A DNA stretch of 64,000 bases from NCBI RefSeq assembly GCF_050908995.1, contig NC_135118.1:21709501-21773500 (forward strand). The letters run 5' to 3'. Below, piece after piece: positions 11,803-26,617 of this stretch. Each line of letters starts with the position of its first letter. Within the stretch, counting starts at the first letter, position 1. Made by a program: the position numbers and the translations under genes. Below the pieces are notes generated by a model. It had not been told where the DNA came from, made no database searches, and saw nothing but the letters and a program-made list of their open reading frames with translations. The stretch comes from Andrena cerasifolii. Taxonomy: Eukaryota > Arthropoda > Insecta > Hymenoptera > Andrenidae.

Positions 11803-12339
11803 AAAAAACTCAAGTTGTTTGGACCAATTCTAAAAAAGTTATGCGATTTTCAAAAGTGTCCTAATATTAATGCGAGCCACTGTAACTTGATTCTCCAATT
11901 TACCAGGGACTATTATGCCACATATATATACACTAAAGATAACGTCATTATCAATAATATTTTAAGCATAGAGGACGACTACGCCAAATATTCCCTCACT
12001 ACCGGATATATTCCTCCACAGGTGTTCACCTTTTTGGATAAAATAGGTTACACCCAAAAGGAATACAACATACCTACAATATATCATTGGCCCAGACACA
12101 AAACAAATAAGAAAATCACTTATGACCCGTTGACGAACCCCTCAAACACTCCAGAGGCCTTTATATACTCCACTAGCCTTCCCCCAATCGATTTCTACAG
12201 CCCAGCGCGACTCAGAGAGAAATATTGGTGGCTGAATGTAAACTGCACTTATCTCAGTGAGTTAAAAAATAGAATTATTAGACAGCGGAATAGACAAATC
12301 ACTAACAGATTAACCGCGGTGTTTATTAAAAAGCGATAG
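11803..12339 (+). pseudogene. 5'-truncated ORF of unknown origin (~178 codons)
   Basis: An open frame runs from just after a TGA at 11800-11802 to TAG at 12337-12339 with no ATG near its 5' end, so it is the C-terminal part of something longer. Aromatic residues are frequent (RDYYATYIY near the start, REKYWWLN near the end) and the C-terminus is basic. The surrounding DNA is AT-rich, and a frame this long with ordinary amino acid composition is unlikely to be chance. An AATAAA lies downstream at 12696-12701, followed at once by an A-run (12710-12717), which suggests a retrocopied or integrated 3' end. I do not recognise the family. Candidates are a transposon protein or an integrated viral structural gene; neither is supported by a motif I can name. 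Confidence 0.4.
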
Positions 12340-12717
12340 GCCTACGGTCTCTGTATATACTCATGTACATATCCTTGGATTAATTTAGGCCAGGTTAGAT
12401 TTAATTAGGTTTAGAATTACACTTAAGACGCTCCCACCAAAGTGACCTCCCTGGTTTAGAGCCGATTTCTCCAGGGAAAACACAGTACACCTGCTCTATC
12501 GCTGAAAAGATAGGGAAAGCAAACTAAGTGGAATTTAACTTATATTCAAAATTAAGTACCTATATTTTGTTTAAGTACGAGCGCTCGTTAGAGACAGATA
12601 CCTAGAATATATTGTTATTGAAACGAGGTGCCAATTCGGCTGTGTTTATACCTAGTAAGCATTTATAAAAAACTGTTACGTATTCTTTATGGCAAAATAA
12701 ACAAGTTTCAAAAAAAA

Positions 12718-15022
12718 GCCTCTACCTTCGCTCGAGATGATCATTAAAAGCCGCGTTAAAACTCTGACGAGAGGGCGAGTTTAATCCTACATTTACACTG
12801 TTTACGCGAGAGTCTTAAGCTTCTGCGACGAGTTAACCCGTCCTCCCCAATGCGGTGACGTTTTCGACCAACTACTTAACTCACCCCCCTCCAGCAGTTA
12901 ACAGGTTAAGCAGCATTGCACGCACGTGGTCCCCAGCAAATTCGTCTTCGTCGGCGCGACCGGCGCGGCGGCTGTTTCTGGAACGCAGCCGAGCCCGCAA
13001 TCTTTAACGAGCGATAAGTCCCGAGCCATCGACGGCGTGTAATCACCAAAACGGTCATCGTTGCCGCTGGTTGACGGGGGTTTCACCGCACCGGTGCCAG
13101 TTCCCGATTCAGAGAGTGCCCGGCGTACCTGTGCCGCGCACCTGTACAAGCCCCGGCTTTATCGCCGACCGTATAACCAGCCTGCCACCTGTGCGGCAGA
13201 GATGGTCGCACAGGTGTCTTTTAAAGCATTTCATTAATTACAAATAGGAAACCCAGCGTCGGCTCGACTGGCAATTCGCGGTACACCTGGCCGAACTCTC
13301 GGATTTTCTGCTGACGGCCTCGGGACCCCCTTCCCGAAACCAGCCCCGCTTCCTGGTAGCTGGATCGAAAGGTCGCAATAAAACGGCCACCGGCTGGAAT
13401 AACGCGGAGGTAAAACGTCCGACGTCGCGACGTGATTTTCGTTGAAGCTCGACAGCCGACAGGAAGACGAAAGGGAAGACAAAAGGACGATACTGGCAAC
13501 GCTCGCGTCGGATTAAACGAAAGGGACACGTCAGGCCCCCCCCCCCCCCCCACCACCACCGATGGGACCGCCGCGCCGACTCGTTTATCGCGCGTTACGA
13601 TCTTCCCTTTTTCGCACGGGACTCTTACAGCGGAGCGAGTTGTTGGCTGAACCTCGGCTATTCGCGTACCGCCGCCGTCCCATGGTCGCTAGGCGTTTTA
13701 GGTAGCAATTTGCGTCGCACAATGAACAGCGTCTATATAAACATAACGGTAAGCTCGAGAATCACCAGGTGTTGGGTACCGCAGCACCTGGACGAGCACT
13801 CGAATTTTCTCAGGGACCCCCTGCCTATCCGGGAGTTCAAGGCCTCCGGGACCCCACTGAGCGCAGATGTAGACCGAGAATGTGCCCCTAGATTTTTGCG
13901 TAAGGACGAGCCACGTCGCGAGGAACATCTGCGACGACCGCTTCTTTCGCCCGGCCGCGGGAATGGCTCTTAATGTTCTTACGCAACGGACGCGCCAGCG
14001 CGTGTGACGACACTTGACGGCTTGTCTGTCACGAATCACGGGCAGCGGCTGGATGCGCCCCGGAGAGTTTGTAAGTAAATGCGACCGCCTTATCGATCGC
14101 GTTCGCGGGCGAAAAAGAGGGAACGCCACTTGTCGTGTCTTTCTGTCCGCGGGATGCACGAGCGCAGCTGTGCCGCGGAATAGAGAAAGCTGGACACGCC
14201 AGCTCGCCCGGAGACCTCTTTAGACTTTGTCTAAGAGGCTGAGAGGCGATTACCAGTGCGCTTGTTTTCGTGCAACTTCCGCCGGGATCGAAGCCGGCTA
14301 CTCTCGCCAAGAGTTTTGGGAAGATATGAGTTCTCGTTGGGACATTGACCCTGGCTTGATGGGATGAAGTCAGAGCGAGCCAGCTCTTTATCTGAATTCC
14401 TCTTTCGATCTTTAACCTGATGGAGAATATCTATAACCAGATATCGCTTATCCGTCTTCCTCAGACCGAGCCAATTTACACTCAGGATTGTCAGTTATGT
14501 AGTAGGTACTTCGCCCTGTCAATTGAACGTTAAGCTGGCCAGATAACGGGGCATCCCGAAGATGCTAAGCAAGTGTACGAAAAGTGTTTACGTTGTGGGA
14601 AGAGAAGCATGAGCGGCAGACCCGAAACGGAGTGGCTGCGAGACATTTTCCACGGAGGTTTCTAAGCTGAGGCGCGCACCTGAGGAGGGCCAAGCAGACG
14701 GTGTCGCCTAAGGCGTGTTCTCCAATCTTAGCAGAAATTCGAGCTCTCCCTCGCGGTCGCCCAACAATAAAACAACGGCGCGGGGCCCGTGGTCGCGATG
14801 GAACAGGGCAAGAACGGAAAACAGGCTCCCACGAATCCCACGACACTCGTTTTGAGCCGTGAAGGAAAGGCTGCGGGTCTCTCGGTGGCTCCGCTCAGCG
14901 AAAGCTGCGATCCCCTCGCGAGCACGATCAATACTTCAAAGCGCACTAAATCTCAAAATATTCCTCCCTTTTATTCTGCAGAAATAAATCCTATTCCTCA
15001 TGACTTTCTTTTCTGTAATTAA
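12718..15022. other. Spacer, CpG-rich, no supportable gene
   Basis: Contains a 16-base C-run at 13536-13551 followed by a short (acc) repeat, and an E-box cluster listed separately. The open frames on both strands overlap each other and show no domain, so I treat them as chance. Confidence 0.45.
13139..13790. promoter_or_regulatory. Candidate enhancer: six CACCTG/CAGGTG E-boxes
   Basis: CACCTG or its complement occurs at 13139, 13186, 13211, 13284, 13766 and 13785. By base-frequency expectation about 0.3 would occur in 650 bp. Four lie within 155 bp, and three of those read CACCTGT in one orientation or the other. This hexamer is bound by proneural/E-protein bHLH dimers and by Snail-type zinc fingers. 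Both connect to emc, the nearest developmental gene, ~38 kb away. The link to emc is inference. Confidence 0.3.
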
Positions 15023-16044
15023 AGGTACGTGTCCACTTGACAGTGAAACTCGCGCGAGAAGCTCTCGAGAGTATTTCTCGCAAGTGGACTAAATACGAAC
15101 CAGGTTCGTATTCCGCGAGTGCTGTCGCGAGAATAGGTCTTCTGAGTTATGTAGTAGGCTCGCGTCGCGAGTAGGGAATTCAATCCCGGGATCCCGGCTA
15201 TTTTTTGGATTCTAAAACTGCCGGGATTTGATATATCAAGTTACAACTTATCCCGAGAATTTCGAGAATTTTTAAAAACGTAAATTACTTTATGAACTGA
15301 AAAATATAAAAATGGAATCCAAAAAACAGCAAGGATCCCAGGAATCCGGGATTACGATCCCGGGATTGAATTCCCTAGTTACGAGGCACGGCGTTGCCAG
15401 AGAAGTGTTGTTAGGCGGTTAGCCGGGAGAATAATTTATATAGCACGTTAAAGTCAAACGTTGTTTTTAATAAATAGACATTCTTCTTATCAAATTAAAA
15501 AAATTATGATTTCGCGCTTTTTCTGCTTTTTCTTAGTTCACCCAGAAGAAAGATATATGAGCATTAAAAACCATTTTGATTCTTTCACTTCAGACAAGAA
15601 TTACAACCAGAATCCTTCCCGCCAACTGGAGACTGCAGTGGCAAAGCGCTCCGAGAATCGGCTGATGAATCCGCCATATTTTATAATTTTACAAGAAAAT
15701 AAATTTTTTTGTACTCCTCGAATACATGTTCAAACATACCTAAAAGTTTACGAAGATCAATTGTTCCTTTACCTTTAAAAAAAATTCGCGAAAAAATCAT
15801 TTTTTTTTACTTTGTAAAGCAGGACACTCCCCTAAAAGAAACTGAGAGAAACTGCAGAGAGTAGGCGCAGACCAATTTCTAGTGGACACGGTTCAGAGAG
15901 TTCTATCGGATAGTAAGCTCTCGGCGAGTTTTCTATCGCCTACCTGAGAGTAAAAATTTTCGAAACTGCTCACAAGTGGACACACCATTTGAGAGTAACT
16001 ATCGAGTCTAACTTGCGCGAGTTCTCTCAAATCGACACGTACCT
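15023..16044. mobile_element. 1.0-kb TIR element with TAA duplication
   Basis: The left end AGGTACGTGTCCACTTG and the right end ...TCGACACGTACCT are inverted repeats, flanked by TAA at 15020-15022 and 16045-16047. Subterminal gtggac/gtccac and ctctcgagag motifs recur at both ends. A second element (15174-15375) is inserted in it. No transposase frame; a 105-codon AT-rich frame at 15461-15778 has no domain I recognise. The 3-bp duplication suggests a PIF/Harbinger-type origin. Confidence 0.65.
15174..15375. mobile_element. Nested 202-bp MITE with TA duplication
   Basis: Perfect 20-bp inverted ends, GGGAATTCAATCCCGGGATC, continue imperfectly inward and are flanked by TA on both sides. This is the Tc1/mariner pattern. 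It lies inside the larger TAA-flanked element, so it arrived later. Confidence 0.8.
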
Positions 16045-16705
16045 TAACACTTCGATCAGCGTAGGCATATTTCTCGAATATTTTCCCCCCGCGAGTTGAC
16101 GCAAAATTCTTTGAAAAATTCCTTTAATTCGTTTCTCCGCAGAGGGAAATATTAATTTGCCACTGTTCGCGCGAACCTGGGGACAGAAATGCAGCGGAGG
16201 AACTTCGGCGCGCCCGTGCACGGTTCTACGGCTTCTAGATCGCACGCACACAGCCGCGCCTAGCACGACCGACTTATGAATGGTATCTGCACGCGTTCCC
16301 ACGTCACTGAATGAGTCTCAGGTCTCTCACGTCCGGCAGGATTATCGTACGGGGCGGCTCGCGTTCTTCGCGTAAACCGTGCGAGTCCCCTTTCACGGTT
16401 CCACCCTTAGACCCCCTGCTCTAGTTTTGCCTCGCTCGGCGGTGAAAAAGAACCAGGAGACTTCGACTCTATAGTCTACCAGCGAGAAGAAAGGTTCGCC
16501 CCTCTCTTTCAGTCGCTTCCTCGCCGCGGAAGCGAAGCCAATTGCGTAACCGCATTCCGTTGCTAGACAATGAAACGTTGCTTCCTGGAAGCCCGTGAAT
16601 TTCTAATCCCCCGATGTTCATAAAAAGAAATATCGAGAACCAGTTTCGACGATGGCTCCTTGGACTGCGACGCGCTGGAAGCCGATTGCATTGTGGCGAT
16701 GTATT
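16045..16705. other. Spacer, nothing recognised
   Basis: Mixed composition with some CpG-rich patches. No RNA gene, exon or repeat that I can support. Confidence 0.4.
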
Positions 16706-17607
16706 GAGCCTAACGAATAAAGTGTAAGCAATTGCTTTTTCTTAATGTTCTACTAGGAATTGCTTAAATCCATGCGAATAAAAACACAAGCATTTGCTTT
16801 ATCTTGTAGGAATACCTAAACTACCCAGGAATTGCTTAAAGGAATCGCTTTTCCTTAATTTTTTAAGGAATTGCTTACAATCGAATGAATGAAAGAAGCA
16901 ACAATTGCTTTTGCTAAATAAGCAATTCCTTAAGAATTTTGGAAAAAGGACCAATTTACTTCATCAGTATGTATTATAGAGAAAGCGTATGAATAAATGG
17001 TACATGAAGCTCTTTAAACGATAATTAATTGCAGCCCTTTTAAATTCATATATGTATTATACAGGGTGTAACAAAAATGTTTCCGTTCCTTAAAGGGGGT
17101 GATTTGTGGAGTGATTGCAAACGATTGCGAGCCGCGGTTCCACGCCCGCGCATCTCGGCTCACGGGCGGCCTACAAGCGTATTTGGGTAACTTCTCGATG
17201 GTCGGCGTTTCTCCATGAAAAGTTTCCTTTTCTGCATGCTACAGTCGTAATTTTGTTTACGCTGCAATAACGTATGGGAATAGCGCACTTTTTAAACGTC
17301 CGGAAAGAAAAATTTTATAATGTGCGAAAGAAATGGAAAAAAAATTGAAGATTTTCGAAAATTATATCTGCAAAGGCGGGCGCGAGTCAGGAGCACTGAA
17401 CGCGAGCGAGCAGGGGTAGCTCGAGAGAGAGTGAGAACGTTACCGGCAGTCACAGCTACCTTTTACTTATACGGTCTAGCAAAGCCAGCAATTCCTTATG
17501 ATTTTTATTCATATGAAAATAAGAAATTCCTTTTTTGTTTAAGTAATTGCTTTTTAAGCAATTGATTTGGCTAATAAGGAATTGCTTAATTTTTATTCAT
17601 CAGGCCC
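16706..17607. mobile_element. Element with many GGAATTGCTTA subterminal repeats
   Basis: Imperfect inverted ends (gagcctaacgaataaa and ttttattcatcaggccc) enclose eight or more copies of (a)aggaattgctta or its complement, clustered within ~230 bp of the left end and ~130 bp of the right end. Multiple short subterminal repeats in both orientations are typical transposase-binding arrays of hAT and similar elements. The middle (17062-17440) includes 'tatacagggtgtaacaaaaa' and a CpG-rich stretch. No transposase is seen. Confidence 0.5.
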
Positions 17608-18184
17608 ATTGTCACAGCGGGGTAATAAAATTGTCACGGATCTGACGACGTGTGAAGTGGTAAATTTAGATCGTTAGGTTGTCAATGAGAAGTCGAGCTG
17701 TCGTTTGACAGTATGGGGATGAATAATATGTTTCGCGAGCAACTGCTGGATAGCCCTTATCAGTGGAACGCTTTGGTGACTCAGGACTAACAGAAGCATG
17801 GTTATCGGGCACCGCAAATGAGTCTCTTAACCCTTTGCGCGTTACATATGCTACCCAAGATTTTACTGAATCTTCTGCTGTAAATACACCGCCCGTAGTT
17901 ACAGAAACGAAATTATTCCATTGCACTGGAATTTAATTAGCGTGCATTTGAATTCGCCCACCGCTGAACGTGTAACAAATAATAATAGCCGTTTACTGAA
18001 ACTGTGCGCGCGCTAACGGCCACGAGACATCGCTGCGAAACTACCAGAGATAAATCGAAATGATATGTTTTGCCAAGTGCGGCACGGAGTAGCCAGCACG
18101 TGCGCACTGCGTCATTCGCGCGCTAGTGATTAACGTTGCAACGATGATTACGTTACACTTTCAAACGAAATTCGAGTTCCTTCT

Positions 18185-18936
18185 ATCCCCAGAAAAAAAC
18201 TAAAAAAAATTACGCCAAGTATATGAGATCAAATAAATCACAAAAGAATAGAAGATAATGATAATTAGAATATAAAAAAAAATGTGAAATCAAAATGAGC
18301 TGCAAGTACATAAAGGTGCTTTCCAACTGCGCTTAAGATGACGCAACTACATGTACACAGCTAAAATGCTGTGTTCATACATTCCATTATCGCGGACGTT
18401 TTAATAATGTGAAGATAAAATGTTACATCTAGACATTTGCCTAGATGTCCGCGGCCTGGAAGTCAAATACTTGGCGAGGCCAGGCAAGGTATTCTCAGAT
18501 CATCAATACGCATACCTTCCCTCTCGCAGGCTTTGAAATAATTTGTCAATTTAAAACTCTGACAATATGAGTACATTTGCATTATATTGCGTTTTAAAAT
18601 AATTCTAAGATCATTCAACGACACCGATACCTTTTTTCCTCTCACAAGCTTTCAGATAATTTGTCAATTTAAAACTGTGCCAATATGAATACACTTTCGT
18701 TATTTTGCGTTTTTAAATAATTCTTATTCATCGACACCTTGACCTTGCCTGGCCACGCCAAGTATTTGTGTCATCTTAAGCGCAGTTGGAAAGCAGCTTT
18801 ATGTACTTGCAGCTCATTTTGATTTCACATCTTTTTTTTATATTCTAATTATTATTATCTTCTATTTTTTGTGATTTATTTGATTTCATGTACTTGGCGT
18901 AATTTTTTTTACTTTTTTGAAGTTTTTTATGGGGAT
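18185..18936. mobile_element. Fold-back element, ~160-bp arms
   Basis: A left arm running from atcccc through ttacgccaagta to aactgcgcttaagatgac pairs with a right arm from gtcatcttaagcgcagtt to tacttggcgtaat...ggggat. Inside lies a second inverted pair (tacttggcg.ggccaggcaa) and a ~110-bp near-duplicate block (caatttaaaact.tg.caatatga). Most of the 752 bp could fold into one hairpin. Confidence 0.7.
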
Positions 18937-19144
18937 CTCGCTTCTTTTTATAAAGATAATTTGCATAGGAAGTGAGTTCAGATAATTTTTAATATTATAT
19001 TTATTATTAACTTCTATTTTTTTGTGATTTATTTGATAATACTCTTTTTCGTCCTTGACTTCTTTATGTATGTACTTGGCTTATTTTTTTACTTTTTTGA
19101 AGTTTTTTGGGGGAGCTCACTTCTGTTTACAAATATAATTTGCG
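18937..19144. repeat. Diverged direct repeat of the fold-back flank
   Basis: The segment around 18880-18985 (tacttggcgtaa, ttacttttttgaagtttttt, ataatttgc.tag) recurs at 19075-19180 with substitutions. It is therefore a tandem duplication of the right edge of the fold-back element. Confidence 0.6.
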
Positions 19145-22388
<3,244 letters not shown>

Positions 22389-22470
22389 GTTCGAATATTC
22401 GAAGGTTCGAAGGTTCGAACGTTCGAAGAAATTATTCGAATTCTGTGGTATTCGAATATTCGAAAATTCG
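22389..22470. repeat. Cluster of eight TTCGAA palindromes
   Basis: TTCGAA occurs eight times in 82 bp, several at 8-bp spacing (gaaggttc, gaacgttc). It abuts the large palindrome that starts at 22482. Confidence 0.85.
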
Positions 22471-22481
22471 TTACAGCCCTA

Positions 22482-23767
22482 GTCAAAACGATTAGATGAA
22501 AAATTTAGTTTCATCGATTCTCTTAAAAATTACAGCATTTGTCGATAACCTTGCGAAAACAAAGTATACTGAATTTCAACGACCTATGTCAAATTGTTTT
22601 CGAAATATTTAATGTTAAAGTTTCGAAAATTCAAACTAAATCGGCTGACGCGTTATCACTTATACTGTAATATCTCGGTCATTTTTAAAGATAATGCCAC
22701 CGTCTTATATTCATTTTAAAGCTGAAGGAATTCTTTCTCAAACCGTATATAATAATTTGCTTATTGTTAATAAACTTAACAGTAATCGATGTCAAAGATT
22801 CAAATCGCGATTTGAAATCGTTCCCACCCACGGTTCGGCTTGAAAAAAATACCATTCGATTCGTTAAGTCTTCAACTAATAGAAGCATTTTTCAAAAAAG
22901 TGGAGAGATTTTGGGAACAGTTAAGAAAAAAATAAAACTTACGATAGTGCACACCGCTTGGAACTGCGCGGATCCCATGGTCAGTCCGCACGCACGCGTT
23001 TTCAAAACAATAGCCTAGAGTAGGAAAGTATTTATATACGATGGGTTAAAACAAATTTTTCATTCGGTGTTTTCGGTATTCTCGAGAAAAATGGTAGGAA
23101 TATCCTGCTACCTACTATTGCTAATCTTTTATATGGTGAGCAGATATTTCTACTATTTTTCTCGAGAATATCGAAAACACCGACTGAAAAATTTGTTTTA
23201 ACCCATCGTATATAAATACTTTCCTACTCTAGGCTATTATTTTGAAAACGCGTGCGTGCGGACTGACCATGTGATCCGTGCAGTTCCAAGCGGTGTGCAC
23301 TATCGTAAGTATTATTTTTTTGTTAACTGTTCCCAAAATCTCTCCACATTTTTTAAAAAGGCATTTATTAGTTGAAGACTTAACGAATCGAATGGTATTT
23401 TTTTCAAGTCGAACCGTGGGTGGGAACGACGTCAAATCACGATTTAAAACTTTGACATTGATTACTGTTAAGTTTATTACCAATAAACAAAATATTCTAT
23501 ATACGATTTGAGAAAGAATTCCTCCAGCTTTAAAATGAACCGAAGACGGTGGCGTTATCTTTAAAAATGACCGAGATATTACAGTATAAGTGATAACGCG
23601 TCAGCTGATTTAGTTTGAATTTTCGAAACTTTAACATTAAATATTTCGAAAACTATTTGACATAGGCCGTTGAAATTCAGTATACTTTCTTTTGGCAAGG
23701 TTATCGACAAATGCTGTAATTTTGAAGAGAATCGGTGAAACTAAATTTTTCATCTACTCGTTTTGAC
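22482..23767. mobile_element. 1.29-kb giant palindrome, ~590-bp arms
   Basis: The left arm starts GTCAAAACGATTAGATGAAA and the right arm ends in its near-complement, TTTTTCATCTACTCGTTTTGAC. Homology continues to the centre near 23.12 kb with a spacer of some tens of bases. An 84-codon frame at 22764-23018 (plus) is mirrored by one at 23229-23483 (minus). Most differences between them are single substitutions and both remain open. No target duplication is visible. It may be a fold-back element or an inverted segmental duplication. Confidence 0.85.
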
Positions 23768-24450
23768 GTGGAATAGCTCTTATGCGAGCGGATTTAATGG
23801 ACCGGCGCGAGTAGCCGAGGGACCGCTCCTCCTGGAACGGATAGGCATTAATTAAATATCTATCGCGGTGGATAGCCGGCGATTAGAAATTCTGCGGCTG
23901 GCGCTTTGTTCCCCGTTGCTTTGCCTGACGTCTGGCGTCCCGATCCTATTCAATCGCGATTGTAATTAAACAACAGAGCGGACGTCGTAAAATCGCTATT
24001 GTGTCGGGCCGTAACGCACGAGGTGTCCGGTTGACGGAGGTATTGCAGTGGGACTTCCATTATCCGAACTAATGGGAAGGCAACGGCGTTCGAACTGGGG
24101 AACATTCTGATAATATCATTCTCTTAGGTAGTTCGTCAGTTTGCGTTTTGTGCGAGAGTAACGCGGACCTAACGGAATTGAGAAAATCGTACGTAGAAGT
24201 GACTTCTTTAACGCTTCCAGTGGCGCAAGGTTTTGGGAGATCCCCTTCGAGTCCTCTGCCAAACGAGTTTTGCTTCGTTCACCCCGATAAATTCGAGGAC
24301 GCTCGGACAATAGCTACGATTCTTTTAACGTATCCACGTGAGAACACTACGACGCCACTCAAAGTGAGAAGGATTTATAGTTTTCATACCTTCCGATCTG
24401 CTGAATGGGGTAACATGTGCCTTCTCGGAATCTCGCGTAAAGTGGCGTCC
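23768..24450. other. Spacer, nothing recognised
   Basis: Unique-looking sequence with one ~140-codon frame at 24148-24579 that runs into the adjacent MITE. Not supported as coding. Confidence 0.4.
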
Positions 24451-24454
24451 TTAA

Positions 24455-25183
24455 GGGGAGGTTCCGGTCTAAAAGTCGATTTTTTTTTATTTCATTTTTC
24501 GAATGTTCAACCTTTTAGGGATGCGTGTTTAAAAGGATTTGTTGAAATTCGTAATATTCCCGAAGTTACAGGCATTTGAGTAGCGGCGAATGCATGGGTT
24601 ACACCCGGCCACTCGGCACTCGCGTAAAACTTTAAACGCGTTTTTCTCGAAACAGTGTTCTCAAAACGGTGGGACTTGTATCTACAAAAGTTATTAACCG
24701 ATTCGACTGAAACTTTTTTTACTTTGAAGAATATCCTTCTGGCTAGGGGGTACCAAATTTTTTTTTAAAAAAATTAAAAATTTATAACTTTTAAGGGCGT
24801 TGAAAGGAAGAAAAATATAGGGAAAAAGTGATTTCAATCTTCAAATGTCGTTATTTTCTCAAAAATGGTCATTTTTGTAATTTTTTTGTTTTCTCCCCTA
24901 GCCAAAAGTATATTCTTTAAAATAAAAAAAGTTTCAGTCGAATCGGATAATAACTTTAGGAGATACAGGTCCCACCGATTTTGATCAATTTTTTGACGCC
25001 TTGACTTTAACGACTCCCCAGTGCGGTCTGCAATGATTAATTATAAAACAAAAAATATATTTCTATAATTTAAGACATCCTTAATACAATGCAGAAAGTC
25101 CCATTAAATTATATACAATAGTTTTTCTTTAATTAATTCCTAAAGATCACCTATTTTGGGGGGCTCAAGACCGGAACCTCCCC
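24455..25183. mobile_element. MITE family B, copy 1 (TTAA duplication)
   Basis: A 729-bp palindromic element with 16-bp perfect ends GGGGAGGTTCCGGTCT, flanked by TTAA at 24451-24454 and 25184-25187. The inner arms also pair (gattcgactgaaacttttt and its complement). TTAA duplication points to piggyBac- or Kolobok-type mobilisation. A diverged copy lies at 46997-47730. Confidence 0.85.
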
Positions 25184-25187
25184 TTAA

Positions 25188-26450
25188 GGGGCCATTCTTA
25201 AATAACGTAAGGGCTTAAAATGCCAATATTACTTGAAGAACGCAAAATTGTTTTTAATCCCTCTGATGAGAAGAACGGTGTTGAATCGGCGAAGAGGTCC
25301 AGCAAGAGGATTCCGCGGTATCGGCGGTGCCCGAAGAGAAAGGGGGTACATGTATAACAGCGACGATAAATTTATTTTAACGTCTCCACCAGGTATCCCG
25401 TATAAAGCCTCCCTCCCACGAGCACGCCCGTCGCGACGAATTCAGCAAGAAGTTCCCGCGCGCAATGTTACGGATGCGTATGCAGCGCGTCTTTCGCGTT
25501 GGCCGGCAGGTACCGCGGCAGAAATAAAGGAAACAAGGCATAAAGTAAAAAAGGCAGAAAAGAATGGGAAGAAGTGAAGAGGATGAGCCCCGGGGAAGGT
25601 AAGAAGGCGAGGAGGGAGGCGATAAGAAAGAAAGGAAAAAGAGCACGGGAGGACCCCCGTGTTCGTTCGTTCCTCCGTTTGCGTTTCGTTTCGTGCGCCG
25701 CAGGAATAGAGTTGCAACGAGCCAAACGGGAGACGTGCGTGCGGGTATTTTTAATGAAACGCCAATCGCTCGTTGTGTCTGGTGATTAGCGCATGCGGAA
25801 CATTTTAATGACACGCGTGCCCGCTAAACGCATTAAGCAGCGGGGTTAAGTTTGAAATGCACGCGTCGCGTCGCGTTCCGCCGAGCTCCCCGGACGCGTA
25901 TTTTATTGGCTATGTTACGGTACGGAGCTCAAACCTTTGCCCCCCATTAGAATATTACGATTTTTTCCAGGTGAATATTTCGCAGACGGTGCTGCAAGCA
26001 CGTGTGTTCTGCGGTTTGACCATTATTCTTAGTATTTTCCTAAAATTACTGCAGAGTGGCACAATTAAGGGTTGAAATTCACAGAACTATTCCCACGATT
26101 GTAGGTAAATTATTCTCCGCGTATCGTGATATTACACAGTGCCGCACGTAATGGACAAAAATCGAAGTAAACAATATTCAATTCTGATATAATTATCCTA
26201 CATAACCGTTATTCCGTAAATAAGGAGTATTATTTGAGTATGTATATATATACATACTATTTCCAGGGGTTTTGCTGACTGCTAATAACGAATTTGAACT
26301 TAGATTTTCAAAATTCACGAAAAAAAATCAAATGGCCAATTCAACATTGTGGACGATATATTAAAAACGCACTTACTACACAGACATTTATATTTCTTGA
26401 TTTTTTATAAGTTTTTCTTCTTGATATTTCTATTATTATATTTATATATT

Positions 26451-26495
<45 letters not shown>

Positions 26496-26576
26496 GAGAA
26501 ATAAATTTTACTTTAACTGAGTTTTATTACATAAATATAGTTTATGATAATATTAGTATTATCAAATCACTAAAAA

Positions 26577-26617
<41 letters not shown>

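Noticed and set aside
22389..22470. Canonical heat-shock element
   Set aside because: TTC and GAA abut directly. Canonical elements need 2-bp gaps between all pentamers, which only part of the run provides.
22764..23483. A duplicated gene pair of 84 codons
   Set aside because: The frames are mirrored arms of the giant palindrome. Without a homologue or dN/dS result I keep this only as an observation.
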